Assembly (NCBI RefSeq): GCF_019711435.1
Contig: NZ_JAIGNK010000001.1
Coordinates: 186,001-250,000 of the forward strand
Direction of reading: 5' to 3'
Origin: Qipengyuania polymorpha
GTDB taxonomy: Bacteria > Pseudomonadota > Alphaproteobacteria > Sphingomonadales > Sphingomonadaceae
DNA length: 64,000 nt
Shown here: positions 17,325-28,302 of the stretch, piece after piece
Numbering within the stretch: the stretch's first letter is position 1
Layout of the letters: every line of letters begins with the position of its first letter
Translations under genes and position numbers: made by a program
Notes under the pieces: model-generated
Databases searched by the model: none
What the model was told of the DNA's origin: nothing
Seen by the model: the letters and a program-made list of their open reading frames with translations, nothing else

Positions 17325-18541
17325 GCATTCACGCGCTTGAGGACGTCTTCCTGCAGGTTCTTCCAGAACAGCGGGATGTCGTAGACATGGTAATTGCCGC
17401 CGGGCAGCACGCCCTCGCCCAATTGCGGCGGGTCGCCGATAAGGAGGAGGCCATCTTCGTTGCAACGGGCCGGGATCGCTCCTGGCACAAGTTCGCCCGA
17501 GGCGAGGTCGGCGCTTGGCTTCAACGTGCCGAGATTGGCCGAAGCCGGGGCCGAACCGCCGGTGCTGCCTGTCAGGGGATTGACGCAAAGGATCGGGCCA
17601 TCGCCACGCGGGGCTCCGTCCAGCCCGGGCGTGGCTTCGTAACGGCGCTTGATGAATTCGGGGTCGCCGCCATCGCTGAAGGCTGAATAGGCGATAATGC
17701 AACCGGCCTGCTGCGCCGAGGCGCAGGCAGGCAGGGGCAGGGCAGGCAGGTCGTGTTCGACCGAAATGGGCCAGCCGATCGCGTAGACCGCCACGATGCG
17801 CTCGGTAATGCCGGCAGCTTCGGCCCGGTCCATCAGCAGGCGCAGAACGTGATTGGCGCCCTGGCTGTGTCCGGCAAGCACGATGGGTTTGCCCTCGTCG
17901 ACGCTCTCGAGGAAGTAGTCGAAGGCCTGGAGCACATCCGCATATGCGGCATCGATCGCCCGCTGCGCTTCGGGCTTGTCGGTAAGGAAGGCACCGGCGG
18001 CCGCCTGGCGGTATTTCGGCGCCCAGATCTCATCGGCCCGGTTGAAGGGGCTGGCCAGCCCGCGCAGGAAGGTGCGCGCGCGGCTGTTGGTAGCGGCATC
18101 GTCCAGCGCGGCGTTCCACTCTGTGCCGCCTGCCTTGAGGAAGCTCGTCGGCGGCACGAAAAAGACGGCGAAACCGGGTGTCGCCTGCGCATCGGCCATC
18201 TCGCCTGCTATCGAGCCTTTGGTATCCATCATCCCCGGTTCGTCGAGGCTTTGCTCGGCCGCGGGGCTGTCGGGCGAGGGGGCCTGATCTGCCGGGTCCG
18301 AGGCGGGCTGCGCGATGGCAGGCTGGTAGCGCGAGGGGTCGTTCGTGCCGAGGCCGGGGCGCGAATACCACATGTCAGGGTCTTCATAGGCGTTGGCGGC
18401 AAGCGCTTCCTGCTCGACGAATTCGCCGCGCGGGACGAAGGCGATCTCGGTCGCTTCGCGTGACCAGATGCTCAAGGCGATCATGCCGATGATTACGAGG
18501 ACGATGACCACCGCCACGAGGTAAAGGAACTTGCGGGCCAT
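17303..18541 (-). CDS. DUF3089 family membrane-anchored alpha/beta hydrolase
   Basis: 412 residues. An N-terminal membrane helix (about 3-24) suggests anchoring with the catalytic domain in the periplasm. The nucleophile elbow is GHSQGANH, with the serine centred in G-H-S-Q-G, typical of alpha/beta hydrolases and of the DUF3089 lipase-like family. FFVPPTSF and the WNAALDD segment are also family-like. Substrate unknown; an esterase or lipase acting on envelope lipids is plausible. Its start is two bases from the stop of the AI-2E transporter gene and its end overlaps ruvX, so it is part of the same transcript. Confidence 0.82.
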   Translation of the reverse strand: MARKFLYLVAVVIVLVIIGMIALSIWSREATEIAFVPRGEFVEQEALAANAYEDPDMWYSRPGLGTNDPSRYQPAIAQPASDPADQAPSPDSPAAEQSLDEPGMMDTKGSIAGEMADAQATPGFAVFFVPPTSFLKAGGTEWNAALDDAATNSRARTFLRGLASPFNRADEIWAPKYRQAAAGAFLTDKPEAQRAIDAAYADVLQAFDYFLESVDEGKPIVLAGHSQGANHVLRLLMDRAEAAGITERIVAVYAIGWPISVEHDLPALPLPACASAQQAGCIIAYSAFSDGGDPEFIKRRYEATPGLDGAPRGDGPILCVNPLTGSTGGSAPASANLGTLKPSADLASGELVPGAIPARCNEDGLLLIGDPPQLGEGVLPGGNYHVYDIPLFWKNLQEDVLKRVNAWTSTAA

Positions 18542-18542
18542 G

Positions 18543-19688
18543 TCAGGCGGGCTCCGGAGCTTGTGCGGGTTCGACCTCGCCCTTCACCCTTGCGCTCCGC
18601 CGTTCCAGCGCGACCTTGATCATCGCCAGCAGCGGATCGGCCAGCGCGAGGCCGAGGAGGCCGAACAGGACGCCGAAGATGAGCTGTGCCGAAAGGACGA
18701 GTGCCGGCGCAAGGTCGACAGTCTTCTTGGCGATCAGCGGCACGAGCACATAGCCGTCGAAGTTCTGGACGAGGAAATAAACGAAAATCGTATAGAGGCC
18801 CATGTCGGTTCCGCCGGAGAAGCCGACCAGCACCATCAGCACGCCCGAGATAATCGCGCCGATATTGGGGATGAAGGCAAGCAGGCCGGTAAGAAGGCCG
18901 AGAAGCGCGGCCATGGGTACTGGCTCAAGTCCGATAAGCATGCCGCCGAAGGCCAGCATGACCCAGGTGAAAAAGCCCTCGAACGCCATGCCCACGAGGC
19001 GCCCAGCCATCAGCCGGCGCAGCGTGTAGGCCTGGTGGCTCAGCGTGTCGTAGAAAGCGCCGCGCTTCTTGCCCGGGATCATCCAGGCCACCCCGCGCTC
19101 GTAGAGGCGCGGATCGATGGCGAGATAGATGCCGATGATGACGATGAGCAGCAGCGTGGTCAGCCCGCCGAAGATGCCGCCGATGGCCTTGGTGACGGTG
19201 CCGACCCCGCTCGCCATGCTGCCCGCGAAGCGCTCGATATCGGCAGTGTTGATCGCAAAGCCCTTGTCCTGGAGAGTGGCAATCGCGCGGCCGAGTTGCT
19301 CGTTGATGATGGACGGGAATTCGGCGGCCTGCTGCGAAATCTGGGAGCCGGCAAAATAGCCCAGCCAGATAAAGAAGGCGGTGACGAGGACCAGCACGAT
19401 GGCCACCCGGAAGCTGCGAGCGATGGGCAGAGCCTTGCCAAGCAGGCGCGCGCCGCCATCGACCATGCAGGCAAACACCATCGCACCGAAGATGACGAGC
19501 AGCGACTGCGAGATGTGGACCGTCAGCCAGACAAGACCGATGACCAGCGCCCAGACGAGCGCGCGGCCGGCTTCGAACCGCAGCTCGGGATTGCCGATAT
19601 ATGTCGGGCTGGCACCAGGATCGTCGTGATAGGCGAGGTCGTCATTGCTGACCGGGTCGCTCTTGTTTCCCGACGATGTCTCGCTCAT
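18543..19688 (-). CDS. AI-2E family transporter (PerM/TqsA-like permease)
   Basis: 381 residues from the ATG at 19688, which overlaps the lepB stop in an ATGA-type junction. The protein has about eight membrane segments arranged as in the AI-2E exporter family (PF01594). ALVIGLVWLTVHISQSLL lies near the N-terminus, an amphipathic lumenal region comes in the middle, and the family's LLGLLTGLLAFIPNIGAIIS stretch is near residue 280. Members export autoinducer-2 or act as ion/proton antiporters, so the substrate here is not predictable. A polar N-terminal region of about 45 residues precedes the first helix. Confidence 0.88.
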   Translation of the reverse strand: MSETSSGNKSDPVSNDDLAYHDDPGASPTYIGNPELRFEAGRALVWALVIGLVWLTVHISQSLLVIFGAMVFACMVDGGARLLGKALPIARSFRVAIVLVLVTAFFIWLGYFAGSQISQQAAEFPSIINEQLGRAIATLQDKGFAINTADIERFAGSMASGVGTVTKAIGGIFGGLTTLLLIVIIGIYLAIDPRLYERGVAWMIPGKKRGAFYDTLSHQAYTLRRLMAGRLVGMAFEGFFTWVMLAFGGMLIGLEPVPMAALLGLLTGLLAFIPNIGAIISGVLMVLVGFSGGTDMGLYTIFVYFLVQNFDGYVLVPLIAKKTVDLAPALVLSAQLIFGVLFGLLGLALADPLLAMIKVALERRSARVKGEVEPAQAPEPA

Positions 19689-20557
19689 TCGGCCTCGTTC
19701 CCTTCCGCTATTGCGGGACGCAGCGTGGTCCAGGCGCGGTCTTCGCGCAAGCTGGTAAACCAAGAAACCGGATTGAGCGTGGTGGTTCCATCGAGCGAGA
19801 AGGTGATGAACTCCGCGCGTCCGCCGATATTCTCCAGCGGGACCGGGCCCATCAGTCCGCGCGAGAAGTCGTCGCGGCTGTCGGCGGAGTGGTCGCGGTT
19901 GTCGCCCATGACGAAGACATGACCAGCCGGAATGACCGTCTCGGGATAGTCGTCGAGCGGCTGGTTCATGTGGTCGATGACGAGATAGTTTGCGCCATTG
20001 GGCATGGTTTCGCGATAGACCGGAACGCGGCAGACCTGCGTGCCGTCGTCATCGGTGACGAGGAAACTCGGGTCCCCGAAGCCGAAGCAGCGCGAGTTCT
20101 CGTCCACCGGCAGGTCGAGCGGCGGCTCGGCTTCCTGCGGCACGGGCTGGCCGTTGAGGATGATCTGGCCGTCGCGGACCGCGATCCGGTCACCCGGGCG
20201 GGCGACCACGCGCTTGATATAGTCCTCGTCGCGTTCGGGATGCACGGGGATGACGATATCGCCATATTCGGGCGTCGCTCCGGCAATCCGCCAGTCGCCG
20301 CGCGGGGCGAGGTGGAAGCTGACCGAGGACCAGTTCCAGCCATAGGGGTACTTGCTCACCACCAGACGGTCGCCGACCAGCATGTTGGGCAGCATCGATT
20401 CCGACGGGATGTAAAACGGCTTGGCGATGAAGCTGTGGAAGGCGAAGACGGCCAGCAGCATCAGCGAAAGGCCGCGGATTTCCGCCAGCCAGTCCACCTT
20501 TTCGTCTTTCTTCTTCTTTTCGATATGGTCGGTCACGTCGGCAGTGTCTGCGCTCAT
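19685..20557 (-). CDS. lepB: Signal peptidase I
   Basis: 290 residues. One N-terminal membrane segment ([19 protein letters not shown]) is followed by box [11 protein letters not shown], with the catalytic Ser. Box D has [11 protein letters not shown] with the general-base Lys, and box E is [15 protein letters not shown]. It cleaves signal peptides from exported preproteins on the outer face of the inner membrane. A Lys-rich KKKKDEK stretch precedes the membrane helix, consistent with N-in topology. Start (20557) and end (19685) both overlap neighbouring genes by four bases. In many alphaproteobacteria lepB travels with acpS and pdxJ, as here. Confidence 0.96.
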   Translation of the reverse strand: MSADTADVTDHIEKKKKDEKVDWLAEIRGLSLMLLAVFAFHSFIAKPFYIPSESMLPNMLVGDRLVVSKYPYGWNWSSVSFHLAPRGDWRIAGATPEYGDIVIPVHPERDEDYIKRVVARPGDRIAVRDGQIILNGQPVPQEAEPPLDLPVDENSRCFGFGDPSFLVTDDDGTQVCRVPVYRETMPNGANYLVIDHMNQPLDDYPETVIPAGHVFVMGDNRDHSADSRDDFSRGLMGPVPLENIGGRAEFITFSLDGTTTLNPVSWFTSLREDRAWTTLRPAIAEGNEAE

Positions 20558-20955
20558 TGCGGGAAGGCCTCGATAATCACGAATGCCTGCGCCCATGGAT
20601 GGTCGTCGGTGAGGGTGAGATGAATGCGCGCCTCATGGCCATGCGGCATCATTTCGGCAAGCCTTAGTGCAGCACCGCCGGTGAGTTGAAGCGTCGGCGC
20701 GCCGGAACGCGCGTTTACCACGCCGATGTCCTTGTGGAAGACGCCGCGCGAGAAACCCGTGCCGACGGCCTTGGCGAAGGCTTCTTTCGCTGCCCAGCGC
20801 TTGGCGAAGGTGCCGACGCGGGTGAAGGGGCGCTTGTCGGCCTTGGCGCGCTCGATATCGGTGAAGCAACGTCGCTCGAATTTCTCGCCCCACCGCTCCA
20901 GCGAGTTGGCGATGCGGTCCATATTGGTGAGGTCGTTGCCCATTCCGATAATCAC
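20554..20955 (-). CDS. acpS: Holo-[acyl-carrier-protein] synthase
   Basis: 133 residues; the likely start is the GTG at 20955, giving the conserved IIGMGNDL N-terminus with the Mg2+-binding Asp. [18 protein letters not shown] supplies the second metal-binding Glu and the AcpS signature. The enzyme transfers 4'-phosphopantetheine from CoA to a serine of apo-ACP, activating fatty-acid synthesis. The start overlaps the upstream membrane-protein gene by four bases and the stop overlaps lepB by four. Length is usual for the trimeric AcpS type. Confidence 0.95.
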   Translation of the reverse strand: MIIGMGNDLTNMDRIANSLERWGEKFERRCFTDIERAKADKRPFTRVGTFAKRWAAKEAFAKAVGTGFSRGVFHKDIGVVNARSGAPTLQLTGGAALRLAEMMPHGHEARIHLTLTDDHPWAQAFVIIEAFPQ

Positions 20956-21221
20956 AGGACCCTCGCTGCGATGCCGATAAGGATGGCGATCATCGTCCAG
21001 TGAAGGATGACCTGTGTCTTGACCAGCGGATGGTCGACCTGGCCGGCCGCGCGCTTGAGCGACCCCCAGTAGCCGAAAACCTGGATTATCGGCCAGCCGA
21101 TGGCGAAGGGCACGAGCACTTGGCGCGACAGGGCGAAACCGAGGAGGAGGATGGACAAGAGGAAGGGAATTGCCCCCGCCAGCGCCCAGAGCTTGGCAGA
21201 GCGGGTAAGTTCTTCGCTCAC
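20952..21221 (-). CDS. Small conserved membrane protein of unknown function
   Basis: 89 residues with about three hydrophobic segments: [40 protein letters not shown] and a C-terminal [16 protein letters not shown]. It overlaps pdxJ upstream and acpS downstream by four bases each. It is therefore certainly translated within the operon if the operon is expressed. No catalytic motif is visible. The position between pdxJ and acpS may suit an envelope or lipid-linked job, but that is only inference. Confidence 0.75.
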   Translation of the reverse strand: MSEELTRSAKLWALAGAIPFLLSILLLGFALSRQVLVPFAIGWPIIQVFGYWGSLKRAAGQVDHPLVKTQVILHWTMIAILIGIAARVL

Positions 21222-21973
21222 CGCGCGTCGTCCATCAGTTCGCGCATGTGGCGCACCGCCTGCTCCAGCCCGACGAAGACCGCCTCGCCGACGAGGTAGT
21301 GGCCGATGTTGAGCTCGGCCAACTGCGGGATGGCGGCAATGGGCTGAACGTTCTCGTAAGTGAGCCCGTGGCCGGCATGCGGCTCGATACCGTTCTTGGC
21401 GGCCAGCGCGGACATGTCGGCAATTCGCTTCAGTTCGCGCGACAGGCGTTCGCTGTCACCCTCGAGATGGGCGTGGGCGTATTCGCCGGTGTGGAATTCG
21501 ACCACCGGTACGCCCAGCCGCAGCGCAGCGTCCAATTGCCGTTCGTCCGCCTCAATGAAGAGCGAGACGCGAATGCCGTTGTCGCGCAGCTTCCATACGA
21601 TGGGCGCGAGCGTGTTGTGCTGGCCCGCCGCGTCGAGCCCGCCCTCGGTCGTGCGCTCCTCGCGCTTCTCGGGGACGATGCAGGCGGCATGCGGCATATG
21701 CTTGAGCGCTATCTCGAGCATTTCCTCGGTCGCCGCCATCTCGAGGTTGAGCGGCAGGTCGGTCGCTTCCTGGATGCGCTTCAGGTCCGCATCGCGGATG
21801 TGGCGGCGGTCTTCGCGCAGGTGCGCGGTGATCCCGTCGCCTCCGACACTCGCCACGAGTTCGGCTGCACGCACCGGGTCCGGATGGTCGCCGCCGCGCG
21901 CATTGCGAATGGTGGCGACGTGGTCGATGTTGACGCCCAATCTGAGCGGGTTGGGACGCAGCGGGGGGGTCAA
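21218..21973 (-). CDS. pdxJ: Pyridoxine 5'-phosphate synthase
   Basis: 251 residues, TIM-barrel. [17 protein letters not shown] is the family N-terminus. [15 protein letters not shown]-type residues (here [16 protein letters not shown]), NLEMA and a late [10 protein letters not shown] segment complete the phosphate and substrate sites. It condenses 3-amino-2-oxopropyl phosphate with 1-deoxyxylulose 5-phosphate to make pyridoxine 5'-phosphate in the DXP-dependent B6 pathway. The start appears to be TTG at 21973, inside the TTGA that also holds the pyrE stop; no ATG or GTG lies before the conserved region. The unusual start codon implies reliance on coupling with pyrE. Confidence 0.94.
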   Translation of the reverse strand: MTPPLRPNPLRLGVNIDHVATIRNARGGDHPDPVRAAELVASVGGDGITAHLREDRRHIRDADLKRIQEATDLPLNLEMAATEEMLEIALKHMPHAACIVPEKREERTTEGGLDAAGQHNTLAPIVWKLRDNGIRVSLFIEADERQLDAALRLGVPVVEFHTGEYAHAHLEGDSERLSRELKRIADMSALAAKNGIEPHAGHGLTYENVQPIAAIPQLAELNIGHYLVGEAVFVGLEQAVRHMRELMDDAR

Positions 21974-22551
21974 GCCTTGCGGCTCCCGGGCTTGGTAATT
22001 TCGATGGCCGCCAGATCAGCGGGGACCTCGTCATCGGCATAGGTCGGGAAGTTGATGTCGATCAGCGGGAAGAAGGGCACACCCAGATCCGCCTCGCCAT
22101 TGCTGCGATCGACCAGCGCGACCTCGGCGATGACCTCGCCGCCTTCGCGTGCCACGGCGGCAATCGCCTCGCGGCTGGAGAGGCCGGTGGTGACCACGTC
22201 CTCCACCATCAGCACCTTTGCACCCGGTTCGAGCCGGAAGCCGCGGCGCAGGTGGAATTCACCTTCGGGCCGTTCGAGGAACATCGCGTCCTTGCCCAGC
22301 GCGCGGCCCATTTCCTGCCCGATGATGATGCCGCCCATCGCGGGGCTCACCACCACGTCGATCTGGCTCCGGATGTCGCGCGGCAGCTTCTGGGCGAGGG
22401 CAAGCGCGAGCCGTCCGGCGCGTTCCGGATTCATCAGCACGCGTGCGCATTGCAGATAATGTCCGCTGTGGCGCCCGCTGGAGAGCAGGAAATGGCCTTC
22501 GAGCAGGGCTTCGCTGGCGCGGAATTCGGAGAGGATTTCTTCTTGTGTCAT
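21970..22551 (-). CDS. pyrE: Orotate phosphoribosyltransferase
   Basis: 193 residues from the ATG at 22551; an upstream alternative start at 22590 is less likely. The PRPP-binding motif is [14 protein letters not shown]. The N-terminal [18 protein letters not shown] stretch and [14 protein letters not shown] match the PyrE type. It converts orotate and PRPP to OMP in pyrimidine synthesis. This is the first gene of the nine-gene leftward operon, divergent from the cytochrome oxidase genes. Dihydroorotase (pyrC) is elsewhere, at 39538. Confidence 0.95.
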   Translation of the reverse strand: MTQEEILSEFRASEALLEGHFLLSSGRHSGHYLQCARVLMNPERAGRLALALAQKLPRDIRSQIDVVVSPAMGGIIIGQEMGRALGKDAMFLERPEGEFHLRRGFRLEPGAKVLMVEDVVTTGLSSREAIAAVAREGGEVIAEVALVDRSNGEADLGVPFFPLIDINFPTYADDEVPADLAAIEITKPGSRKA

Positions 22552-22628
22552 GGTGCCAATGTCCAAAGCGCCTTGCGCGCGATTGCGCAAGGGGCAAAGC
22601 CATCGCTCACATTTTTATCCCGTACCGC

Positions 22629-22657
22629 TTGAGGCTGGCGGAAACCCTGCCTATAGG
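22629..22657 (+). promoter_or_regulatory. Candidate sigma-70 promoter for the cytochrome oxidase genes
   Basis: TTGAGG (22629-22634), a 17-base spacer and TATAGG (22652-22657) lie in the 213-base gap between divergent pyrE and ctaC. Spacing is ideal. Both hexamers match the consensus at four of six positions. Transcription would begin near 22664, giving a leader of roughly 80-100 bases before ctaC. Confidence 0.5.
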
Positions 22658-22740
22658 GCGCATCGCAATCGGGCCTCGCTTGAGGGGCGGATTCACGCGT
22701 GTTCGCTGGATTCGCATGAGCTGACGGCGCGACAGACGAC

Positions 22741-23826
22741 ATGACACGAAAGAGTTCCAACGTAATGAAAACTCTCGGATTTCACCGGATCGTAGCCAGC
22801 CTGGCGCTGGCCTTCTCGCTGGTTATCGGCACGCCTGCCGCCATGGCTCAGGATGCCGCAGCGACCGAGCAACTCGAATCCGCCGATCCGGCAGATGTTG
22901 CCGATGTGGCAGACCCGGAGGCGGTTTCGGCCGGCAGCGATGCCTATACGCCGATGGCCCCGACCGAAGGCAAGGGCATGCCGGTTGCCGGTGGCTGGGA
23001 CATCCAGCCGCAATATTCCGAGGACGGCGAGTTCGCCTACGGCCTCCATTACGGTCTGATCTGGGTGATGGCGGGTATCAGCATCTTCGTGCTCGCCTTG
23101 CTGCTTTACGTGATTTTCCGCTTCCGCAAGGGTGCCAACCCCGTGCCTTCGAAGACCAGCCACAACACGCTGATCGAAGTCATCTGGACGGTTGTTCCCG
23201 CGCTGATCCTGCTGGCCATCGCGATTCCCTCGATCACGCTGATCGCCCGCCAGTACGAAACCCCGCCCAAGGACGCCATCACCATCAAGGCGATCGGTTA
23301 CCAGTGGTACTGGGGCTATGCCTATCCCGACAATGGCGACTTCGAGATCGTCTCGAACATGCTGAAGGAAGAAGATGACCCGACCCGCGGCGATGCGCGC
23401 GCGCGCACCGATACCGATGGTCCGGAGCAGCTGGCCGTCGACAACCGCATGGTCGTGCCCGCGGGCGTTCCCATCCGCCTCCAGGTGACCGCCGCCGACG
23501 TCATTCACTCGTTCGCCGTGCCGAGCCTCTGGTTCAAGATGGACGGTGTCCCGGGCCGCCTGAACGAGCGTATCTTCCAGGTCGACGAGCCGGGCGTCTA
23601 TTACGGCCAGTGCTCCGAGCTGTGCGGCGCGCGACATGGCTTCATGCCGATTGTCGTCGAGGCGCTGCCGATGGACCAGTACAATGCCTGGGTGCTCGCG
23701 CAGGGTGGCACCATCGCCGGAGCGGATGAGGAAGGTATCGAAGCCGACCCCTCCCTGCCGCCGACGCAGGAGCCTGAAAGCGCCGTCGAAGGCGCGCCGG
23801 GCGCAGGCGCCGCACCGGTTGCCTGA
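22741..23826 (+). CDS. ctaC: Cytochrome c oxidase subunit II
   Basis: Up to 361 residues; an ATG at 22765 would give MKTLGFHR followed directly by a signal peptide ending near AMAQ and may be the real start. Two membrane helices (about 103-125 and 147-170) hold the subunit in the inner membrane. The periplasmic cupredoxin domain carries the dinuclear CuA ligands H256, C291, E293, C295, H299 and M302 in VIHSF and QCSELCGARHGFM. It accepts electrons from cytochrome c and passes them to subunit I. The C-terminus is an acidic/Pro/Ala tail. First gene of the oxidase block. Confidence 0.96.
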   Translation: MTRKSSNVMKTLGFHRIVASLALAFSLVIGTPAAMAQDAAATEQLESADPADVADVADPEAVSAGSDAYTPMAPTEGKGMPVAGGWDIQPQYSEDGEFAYGLHYGLIWVMAGISIFVLALLLYVIFRFRKGANPVPSKTSHNTLIEVIWTVVPALILLAIAIPSITLIARQYETPPKDAITIKAIGYQWYWGYAYPDNGDFEIVSNMLKEEDDPTRGDARARTDTDGPEQLAVDNRMVVPAGVPIRLQVTAADVIHSFAVPSLWFKMDGVPGRLNERIFQVDEPGVYYGQCSELCGARHGFMPIVVEALPMDQYNAWVLAQGGTIAGADEEGIEADPSLPPTQEPESAVEGAPGAGAAPVA

Positions 23827-23858
23827 CACAACGCAACCTGACAATTAGCTTTTTCTAA

Positions 23859-25598
<1,740 letters not shown>

Positions 25599-25625
25599 GC
25601 GGCAAGCGTACTGGACAAAGACAAG

Positions 25626-25660
25626 CGGCCGGTCCCATGAGGGGCCGGCCGTTTTGTTTT
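25626..25660 (+). terminator. Strong rho-independent terminator after ctaD
   Basis: An 11-base-pair stem (25626-25636 with 25641-25651, one G-U pair) has a four-base ATGA loop and is followed by TTTTGTTTT. It separates ctaC-ctaD from the epoxide-hydrolase-like gene and the later cta genes, so these probably need their own promoter or depend on readthrough. Confidence 0.85.
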
Positions 25661-25678
25661 GGGCCGGAAGGATTTGCG

Positions 25679-26638
25679 ATGCGCGAGATGCGGACAATCG
25701 ACGTGGGCGAGCTGAGCCTGCGCTGCGCGATCGAGGGTGACGGTCCGCTCGTCATCATGGTCCACGGTTTCCCGGAAAGCTGGTACAGCTGGCGCCACCA
25801 ACTAACCCCGCTCGCAGAGGCGGGCTTCACCGTCTGCGCCATCGATGTGCGCGGCTATGGCGGCTCGGACAAGCCGCACGAGATTGCGGCCTATGCGATG
25901 GAGCGTATCGTCGGCGACCTCGTCGGGCTGAAGATGGCGCTCCAGCCCGACCAGCCCGCCATCCTCGTCGGCCACGACTGGGGCGCGCCCATCGTGTGGA
26001 ACACCGCTCTCACCCACCCCGAACACTTCCGCGCCGTCGCGGGCCTGTCGGTCCCCTTTGCAGGCGTGCCAAGCCGCCCCTTCACCGAGGTGTTCGATGA
26101 ACACTTCACGAGCCAGGGCAAGTTCTTTTACCAGGAATACTTCCAGGAGCCGGGTGTCGCCGAGGCCGAGGCCGAGAAGGACCCGCGCGACTGGGTGGCG
26201 CGCATGATGTATTCGATCAGCGGCGACGTCCCGCCGGGCGACTATTGGTCCAAGCCCTATGGCGCGACCTTCCTCGAAGGCCTGCCCGACCCTGCGCCGG
26301 TCCGCTGGCTGACCGAGGACGACCTCGATTTCTACGAGGCGGAATTCAAGCAATCAGGCTTTCGCGGGCCCCTCAACCGCTATCGCAACCATGTGGCCGA
26401 TTACGAGTGGCTGCAGGGATGGCAGGGCAAGCGTATCGAACAGCCCGCGCTGTTCATCGGCGGCACCCGCGATCCGGCGACTTATCTTTTCGGCGCAGTG
26501 ACCGATCCGGTCGCCCTGATGAAGATGTTCGCGCCCACGGTCGAAGGCCATATCCTCGACGGCGTGGGCCACTGGACCCAGCAGGAGCGCCCTGATGAGG
26601 TGAACCGTATCCTCATTGACTGGATTAAGCGGGTCTGA
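25679..26638 (+). CDS. Alpha/beta hydrolase, epoxide-hydrolase-like
   Basis: 319 residues from the ATG at 25679, which has a GGAAGGA ribosome binding site; upstream in-frame codons fall inside the terminator loop and are not used. [14 protein letters not shown] carries the oxyanion-hole HGFP motif. VGHDWGAPI has the nucleophile Asp in the G-H-D-W-G elbow, typical of soluble epoxide hydrolases and haloalkane dehalogenase relatives. A late DGVGHW supplies the catalytic His. Probably opens epoxides to diols; the substrate is unknown. Its position between ctaD and ctaB looks like an insertion into the oxidase cluster, unrelated to oxidase assembly. Confidence 0.85.
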   Translation: MREMRTIDVGELSLRCAIEGDGPLVIMVHGFPESWYSWRHQLTPLAEAGFTVCAIDVRGYGGSDKPHEIAAYAMERIVGDLVGLKMALQPDQPAILVGHDWGAPIVWNTALTHPEHFRAVAGLSVPFAGVPSRPFTEVFDEHFTSQGKFFYQEYFQEPGVAEAEAEKDPRDWVARMMYSISGDVPPGDYWSKPYGATFLEGLPDPAPVRWLTEDDLDFYEAEFKQSGFRGPLNRYRNHVADYEWLQGWQGKRIEQPALFIGGTRDPATYLFGAVTDPVALMKMFAPTVEGHILDGVGHWTQQERPDEVNRILIDWIKRV

Positions 26639-26670
26639 CCTTCTATAGGGCGCGGCAGAAACGAATCCAC

Positions 26671-27594
26671 ATGACCGAAGCTGCCCCCACCACCACCCAG
26701 CTCCCCGCGGACTGGCGCGACTTTTTCGCGCTGACCAAGCCGCGCGTGATGAGCCTTGTCATCTTCACCGGCCTGTGCGGCCTGCTGGCCGCTCCGGGCA
26801 GCATCCACCCGGTCATCGGTTTCACTGCCATCCTCTGCATCGCGCTGGGCGCGGGCGGGGCGGCGGCGCTCAACCAGTGGTGGGAAGCCGACATCGATGC
26901 GGGCATGAAGCGCACCTCCAAGCGTCCGCTTCCCGCTGGCCGGATGAACCGCACCGACGCGCGCGATTTCGGCATCCTGATCTCGGCCGCCTCGGTGGTC
27001 ATCATGGGGCTGGGCGTGAACTGGCTTGCGGCAGCCATCCTGCTGCTGAGCATCATCTATTACGCCGTGGTCTACACCATCTGGCTCAAACCCCGCACGC
27101 CGCAGAATATCGTTATCGGGGGCGGGGCAGGGGCCTTCCCGCCGATGATCGGCTGGATAGCGGTGACGGGCGACGTCACGCTGATGCCGATCCTGCTCTT
27201 CGCCATCATCTTCTTCTGGACCCCGCCGCATTTCTGGGCGCTCGCGCTGTTCGTGCAGAGCGATTACGCCAAGGTCGGTATCCCGATGATGCCGCTGGTG
27301 AAGGGCGAACGCTCGACCCGCCGCCAGATCCTTGCCTATTCCATCCTTCTCGTGCCCATTGCTGCGGCGCCGTGGTTCATCGGCGGGACCGGGGCCTTCT
27401 ACGGGGTGACTGCCATCCTGCTCTCGCTGGTCTTCCTGCTGATGAGCATCCCCGTGGCCCTGCGCTCCGCAGGCGAGGGCGACAAGATGAGCCTCGAGAA
27501 ACGCCTCTTCGCTTTCAGCATTTTTTACCTGTTCGCGCTGTTCGCCGCGCTGGTCGTCGACCGCGTGGCTGCTTACAACGGAGTCTTCGCATGA
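26671..27594 (+). CDS. ctaB: Heme O synthase (protoheme IX farnesyltransferase)
   Basis: 307 residues, about nine membrane helices. Motifs of the UbiA-type prenyltransferase family are visible: [21 protein letters not shown] with the Asp-rich Mg-diphosphate site, and a second stretch, [17 protein letters not shown]. It attaches a farnesyl group to heme b to make heme O, the precursor of heme A for subunit I. The 3' end overlaps the following 39-residue gene by four bases (ATGA). Confidence 0.95.
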   Translation: MTEAAPTTTQLPADWRDFFALTKPRVMSLVIFTGLCGLLAAPGSIHPVIGFTAILCIALGAGGAAALNQWWEADIDAGMKRTSKRPLPAGRMNRTDARDFGILISAASVVIMGLGVNWLAAAILLLSIIYYAVVYTIWLKPRTPQNIVIGGGAGAFPPMIGWIAVTGDVTLMPILLFAIIFFWTPPHFWALALFVQSDYAKVGIPMMPLVKGERSTRRQILAYSILLVPIAAAPWFIGGTGAFYGVTAILLSLVFLLMSIPVALRSAGEGDKMSLEKRLFAFSIFYLFALFAALVVDRVAAYNGVFA

Positions 27595-27710
27595 CGCCCG
27601 AAGAAGAAAAAGAATACCGCCGCCGCCAGAAGAGCCGCAACCTTGTCGTGGGCGGAGTGCTGCTGTTCATGGCCGGACTGTTCTATGCCATCACCATCGT
27701 AAGGATGTGA
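27591..27710 (+). CDS. 39-residue single-pass membrane protein between ctaB and ctaG (CoxF-like)
   Basis: ATG at 27591 overlaps the ctaB stop; TGA at 27708-27710. A very charged N-terminus ([17 protein letters not shown]) precedes one membrane helix (about 18-37). A small charged membrane protein in just this place, between ctaB and ctaG, is often found in alphaproteobacteria and is sometimes called CoxF. It may assist oxidase assembly, but its role is not established. Ten bases separate it from ctaG. Confidence 0.75.
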   Translation: MTPEEEKEYRRRQKSRNLVVGGVLLFMAGLFYAITIVRM

Positions 27711-27720
27711 GGCTGCGATA

Positions 27721-28290
27721 ATGACCACTGCCACCCTCGAATCGCGTAACCTCAGGACCGGCATGCTCGCGCTGCTCGGCGCGGCGGCGATGTTGGGTCT
27801 GGGTTATGCGGCAGTCCCGCTTTACGAACTTTTCTGCCAGGTCACCGGTTTCGGCGGCACAACGCAGCGCGCCAGCGAAAGCGAAGCCGCGATAGCGGAG
27901 CGTCTCGCCTCGGCAGCGGGCGGGCAGCAGATTTCTATCCGCTTCGACGGTAATGCAGCGCCGGGCCTCGGCTGGGATTTCCGGCCCGAGCAGGTAACCG
28001 ACACCGTCACCATCGGCCAGCGCGACATGGCGATTTACCTCGCCAAGAACAATTCGGACCGCCCGATAACGGGCACGGCGACCTTCAATGTCGAGCCTGA
28101 ACAGGCCGGGGCCTATTTCAACAAGATCCAGTGCTTCTGCTTCACCGAGCAGACGCTGCAGCCGGGGCAGGAAGTGCGCATGCCCGTGCTTTATTTCGTC
28201 GACCCCAAGGCGCTGGACGACCCGAACATGGAAGGGGTGGAGCAGATCACGCTCTCCTATACATTCCACGAGGCGAAGGGCGCAAACTAG
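27721..28290 (+). CDS. ctaG: Cytochrome c oxidase assembly protein CtaG (Cox11 type)
   Basis: 189 residues: one N-terminal membrane helix (about 15-37) and a periplasmic immunoglobulin-like domain. The copper-binding CFCF motif lies in QCFCFTEQTL, with the family's VPLYELFCQVTG stretch near residue 35. It delivers Cu+ to the CuB centre of subunit I. It follows ctaB and the small membrane protein and precedes ctaE, the standard alphaproteobacterial order. Confidence 0.95.
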   Translation: MTTATLESRNLRTGMLALLGAAAMLGLGYAAVPLYELFCQVTGFGGTTQRASESEAAIAERLASAAGGQQISIRFDGNAAPGLGWDFRPEQVTDTVTIGQRDMAIYLAKNNSDRPITGTATFNVEPEQAGAYFNKIQCFCFTEQTLQPGQEVRMPVLYFVDPKALDDPNMEGVEQITLSYTFHEAKGAN

Positions 28291-28302
28291 GGTCCACATC
28301 AC

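Noticed and set aside
18531-19922. Plus-strand open frame opposite the AI-2E transporter gene
   Set aside because: Glu/Asp/His-rich artefact of GC-rich membrane-protein codons on the other strand.
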